From: UBA993 sp964389365
Lineage (GTDB): Bacteria > Bacillota > Dethiobacteria > DTU022
Assembly: GCA_964389365.1 (NCBI GenBank)
Contig: CAYMDO010000057.1
Span: forward strand, 1 to 7,219
Length of the DNA stretch: 7,219 nucleotides
Direction of reading: 5' to 3'
Both the position numbers and the translations under genes were made by a program. The notes under the pieces are model-generated. The model saw only the letters and a list, made by a program, of their open reading frames with translations, did not search any database and had not been told where the DNA came from. Shown one piece after another: positions 5,608 to 7,219 of this stretch; the first letter of the stretch is position 1; each line of letters opens with the position of its first letter.

Positions 5608-6975
5608 TTACTCGTTCCACTGCTTCAGGACATGAGGCGGTATCTGATAGGGAACCATACCTTCGTACCCGACAACCAGATCCGGGGCATTCTGCGGATC
5701 CGGTTTCCAATCATAGGGCCAGCATCCAAGCAGTTCGCCGCCCTGCCACTGGATACCTACGGCAGTGACATAGCCCGGGCCCCAGGTAACATCGTGAACT
5801 GCATCAAAAACAATTCGTCCCGCAGCACCGATGTAATCTGTTTTTTCCAGTTCCACGACCACAGAATCCGCATCAACAGAGCCTGCTCTTTCCACAGCTT
5901 CTTTCAGGATATAAACAGCGCTGTAAGTATCGGCGTTGTAGTTGGGAAGCTGTCCGTATTTCTCAAGGAACTTGGCAATAAAGGGCAATGTTTTTTCGGT
6001 AATGGCGGAGTTCTGGGCAAAAGTGTTCAAAGTATAGTCATAATCGCCAAAGCCGTCAGTAGCGGCATAGTAACCTGATTTCTGCGCTTCAACGTTAATC
6101 CCCACCGTGCAGGCCGGAATCTCCAGTTCGCCCCATTGCTTACCGAAGGGGATACCTACCGGGCCGGACAAGATAGTGTAGATAATATGGGCCCCTGAAG
6201 CTTCGATCCCTCGCAACTCGGTTGTAACGTCAGATGCTGTTGCCGAGGGACGGAAAGTGCCGACAAATTCCATGCCAAGAGTTGGTATGATCTGCGGGGC
6301 CAGCTGCACCAGAGCCTCATTCCATTCCAGCGCTTCAGCTAATATGGCCACTTTTGGAGTATCGATACCCAGCTCCTGGCGTACCGCCTCGGCCACCTGT
6401 TTCAGCATAATGACTGTAACCTTCACCAGGTCGGTTGATTTGATCGGTGTAACCCTGAATAGATATTTCCAGCTGTCATAATCCGCATCAACCCGGCCGT
6501 GAAGCAGCTCATTGGTGGCAGCGCCGCAGATTAAGAATATTTTTTTGTAATCTTTGACTGCCAGTTCAGTATAAGGGGTAACCGCCTCGGTGCGGAAGCC
6601 GCCTATCAGAAAATGGGGATCTTCGGAAACGATTACATTTTCGACAGCCGAAACAGCACCGAGCGGATCTATAATTTCATCGGTTTCAACCTGGATCAAT
6701 TTGATACCGTGGGCTACACCACCGACATCGACGCCTCCTGCCGCATTTATCTCTTCAGCCGCCATCTGGGCGCCCCACCACATCATTTCGCCCTGGATGT
6801 TGGTCATCGGGCCGGTAACAGCTATCTTAATTTCCTGTTCAAAAGTCGGGGCCGTTTCTTCTTCTTCTTCCGGTGGGGTATCGGCATCCGGTGCCGCAGG
6901 GGCACAGCCGGCTATGCTTAAGATAAAGACCATGGAAATCAACAGAACAGCAAATAGAAATAGTTTATTTTTCAA
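5608..6975 (-). CDS. livK: Lipoprotein substrate-binding protein of a Liv-type ABC importer (LivK-like)
   Basis: This 455-residue extracytoplasmic binding protein (type 1 periplasmic-binding fold, Peripla_BP_6-like) captures the solute and delivers it to LivHM. A lipoprotein signal peptide with a Lys-containing N-terminus and a hydrophobic core ends in the lipobox I-A-G-C with the lipidated Cys24. A Pro/Glu-rich linker (about 25-45) tethers the mature domain, which begins near EIKIAVTGPM (48-57). Other family marks are GGFRTEAVTP (125-134), CGAATNELL (150-158), and the C-terminal pattern ending in GIQWQGG (407-413). The segment matching the SSS-T ligand loop of E. coli Leu/Ile/Val-binding protein reads R-T-E-A-V-T, so a ligand other than a branched-chain amino acid is likely. 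The TTG start is fixed by AGGAGGT 7 nt upstream and by the correct signal peptide. It is the first gene of livKHM, with the best promoter in the window. Confidence 0.92.
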   Translation of the reverse strand: MKNKLFLFAVLLISMVFILSIAGCAPAAPDADTPPEEEEETAPTFEQEIKIAVTGPMTNIQGEMMWWGAQMAAEEINAAGGVDVGGVAHGIKLIQVETDEIIDPLGAVSAVENVIVSEDPHFLIGGFRTEAVTPYTELAVKDYKKIFLICGAATNELLHGRVDADYDSWKYLFRVTPIKSTDLVKVTVIMLKQVAEAVRQELGIDTPKVAILAEALEWNEALVQLAPQIIPTLGMEFVGTFRPSATASDVTTELRGIEASGAHIIYTILSGPVGIPFGKQWGELEIPACTVGINVEAQKSGYYAATDGFGDYDYTLNTFAQNSAITEKTLPFIAKFLEKYGQLPNYNADTYSAVYILKEAVERAGSVDADSVVVELEKTDYIGAAGRIVFDAVHDVTWGPGYVTAVGIQWQGGELLGCWPYDWKPDPQNAPDLVVGYEGMVPYQIPPHVLKQWNE

Positions 6976-6982
6976 TCAACTT

Positions 6983-6989
6983 ACCTCCT
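6983..6989 (-). promoter_or_regulatory. Ribosome binding site that fixes the TTG start of livK
   Basis: AGGAGGT (within GAGGAGGT) on the minus strand stands 7 nt before the TTG at 6975. The next codons, Lys-Asn-Lys, begin a good signal peptide, so this TTG is the start. Confidence 0.82.
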
Positions 6990-7073
6990 CTTTTTTAATA
7001 ACTACCAATCAAATGAGGCTCGTTCGTGGATTTTTTGCGGCATTCCCCCCAGCGATATCCGAATTGAGTTTTC

Positions 7074-7103
7074 ATTATAGCCTGAATTATAACACAACGG
7101 CAA
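7074..7103 (-). promoter_or_regulatory. Possible second, overlapping livK promoter
   Basis: A second perfect TATAAT lies at 7074-7079 on the minus strand, 12 bp downstream of the first. TTGCCG (7098-7103), four of six to consensus, is 18 nt upstream. It may be an alternative start site or a chance match in an AT-rich stretch. Confidence 0.35.
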
Positions 7104-7114
7104 ATACTTGACAA
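7086..7114 (-). promoter_or_regulatory. Strong sigma-A promoter of livKHM
   Basis: On the minus strand TTGTCA (7109-7114) and TATAAT (7086-7091) are separated by 17 nt, and TG one base before the -10 makes it an extended -10. This matches consensus at 11 of 12 hexamer positions. Transcription would start near 7079 and give a leader of about 105 nt before livK. I see no recognisable riboswitch or T-box in the leader. Confidence 0.85.
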
Positions 7115-7164
7115 CATTCAAATTCTTCCTTTTAGGTTTAAAATTACCTGTTAGCTTAACGGAT

Positions 7165-7219
7165 TCCCTAGTTTTGCAGTAAACTCATAGTCACAAATCT
7201 CATTAAGCCCTGCTAATAT
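7165..7219 (-). repeat. Right copy of the 55-bp exact inverted terminal repeat
   Basis: This is the reverse complement of bases 1-55 without a single difference; identity stops at 7164. The two copies enclose the whole six-gene locus. No transposase or recombinase gene lies between them, so any mobility function would have to lie outside the window. Confidence 0.95.

Noticed and set aside
5602..6078. Open plus-strand frame of 158 codons opposite livK
   Set aside because: It lies wholly antisense to the clear livK gene, has no ribosome binding site or recognisable domain, and is explained by livK's codon pattern.
6976..7079. Riboswitch or T-box in the livK leader
   Set aside because: I searched by eye for T-box, SAM, glycine and related cores and found no conserved core or terminator hairpin; only a G-run and an ordinary leader are visible.
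6590..7111. Open plus-strand frame of 173 codons over the livK 5' end and promoter
   Set aside because: It runs antisense to the signal peptide and across the livKHM promoter, is low-complexity in composition, and shows no family features.
1..7219. Circular plasmid or phage genome suggested by matching ends
   Set aside because: The matching ends are inverted, not direct, so they do not support a circle. There are no replication, capsid or partition genes.
1..7219. Terminal inverted repeats of a single DNA transposon carrying cargo
   Set aside because: No transposase is present between the repeats, and the ends stop exactly at 55 bp at the window edge, so the repeats are more likely parts of longer flanking elements or an assembly break.

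Overview
The window is a compact solute-uptake and acyl-activation locus, probably from a Gram-positive-type anaerobic bacterium (Firmicutes/Clostridia-like). The evidence for this is strong GAGGAGGT-type ribosome binding sites, five of six genes starting with GTG or TTG, sigma-A-like promoters with TATAAT boxes, and a substrate-binding protein made as a lipoprotein with an acidic linker. The assignment is inference from these features, not from a marker gene.

Layout: a plus-strand operon (215-3447) encodes an AMP-forming acyl-CoA ligase and two branched-chain-amino-acid-type (HAAT/Liv) ABC ATPases, livG and livF. The three genes are packed with gaps of 2 and 0 nt. A convergent minus-strand group (6975 down to 3522) encodes the lipoprotein solute-binding protein livK and the permeases livH and livM. 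The two groups meet at a hairpin plus T-run terminator at about 3492-3523, which overlaps the livM stop codon. A 183-nt gap between livK and livH carries a perfect 26-bp palindrome, probably an mRNA-stabilising or partial-termination element that keeps binding-protein output above permease output.

Together the six genes supply a full five-component Liv-type importer (LivK captures, LivHM form the channel, LivGF hydrolyse ATP) plus an enzyme that would turn an imported carboxylic acid into its CoA thioester. Because the ligase is co-transcribed with the ATPases, and because LivK lacks the serine-rich ligand segment of the classical Leu/Ile/Val-binding protein, the likely cargo is a carboxylic acid (aromatic, fatty or dicarboxylic) rather than leucine, isoleucine or valine. 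The substrate cannot be read from the sequence.

The oddest features are: (1) the first and last 55 bases are an exact inverted repeat, with the window ending exactly at the repeat's outer edge. This points to a repeat (for example inverted copies of an insertion sequence or an invertible segment) and also has the look of a k=55 assembly-graph break. (2) LivM carries a C-terminal four-cysteine zinc-ribbon-like tail not expected in a permease. No RNA genes, CRISPR arrays or transposase genes were seen.
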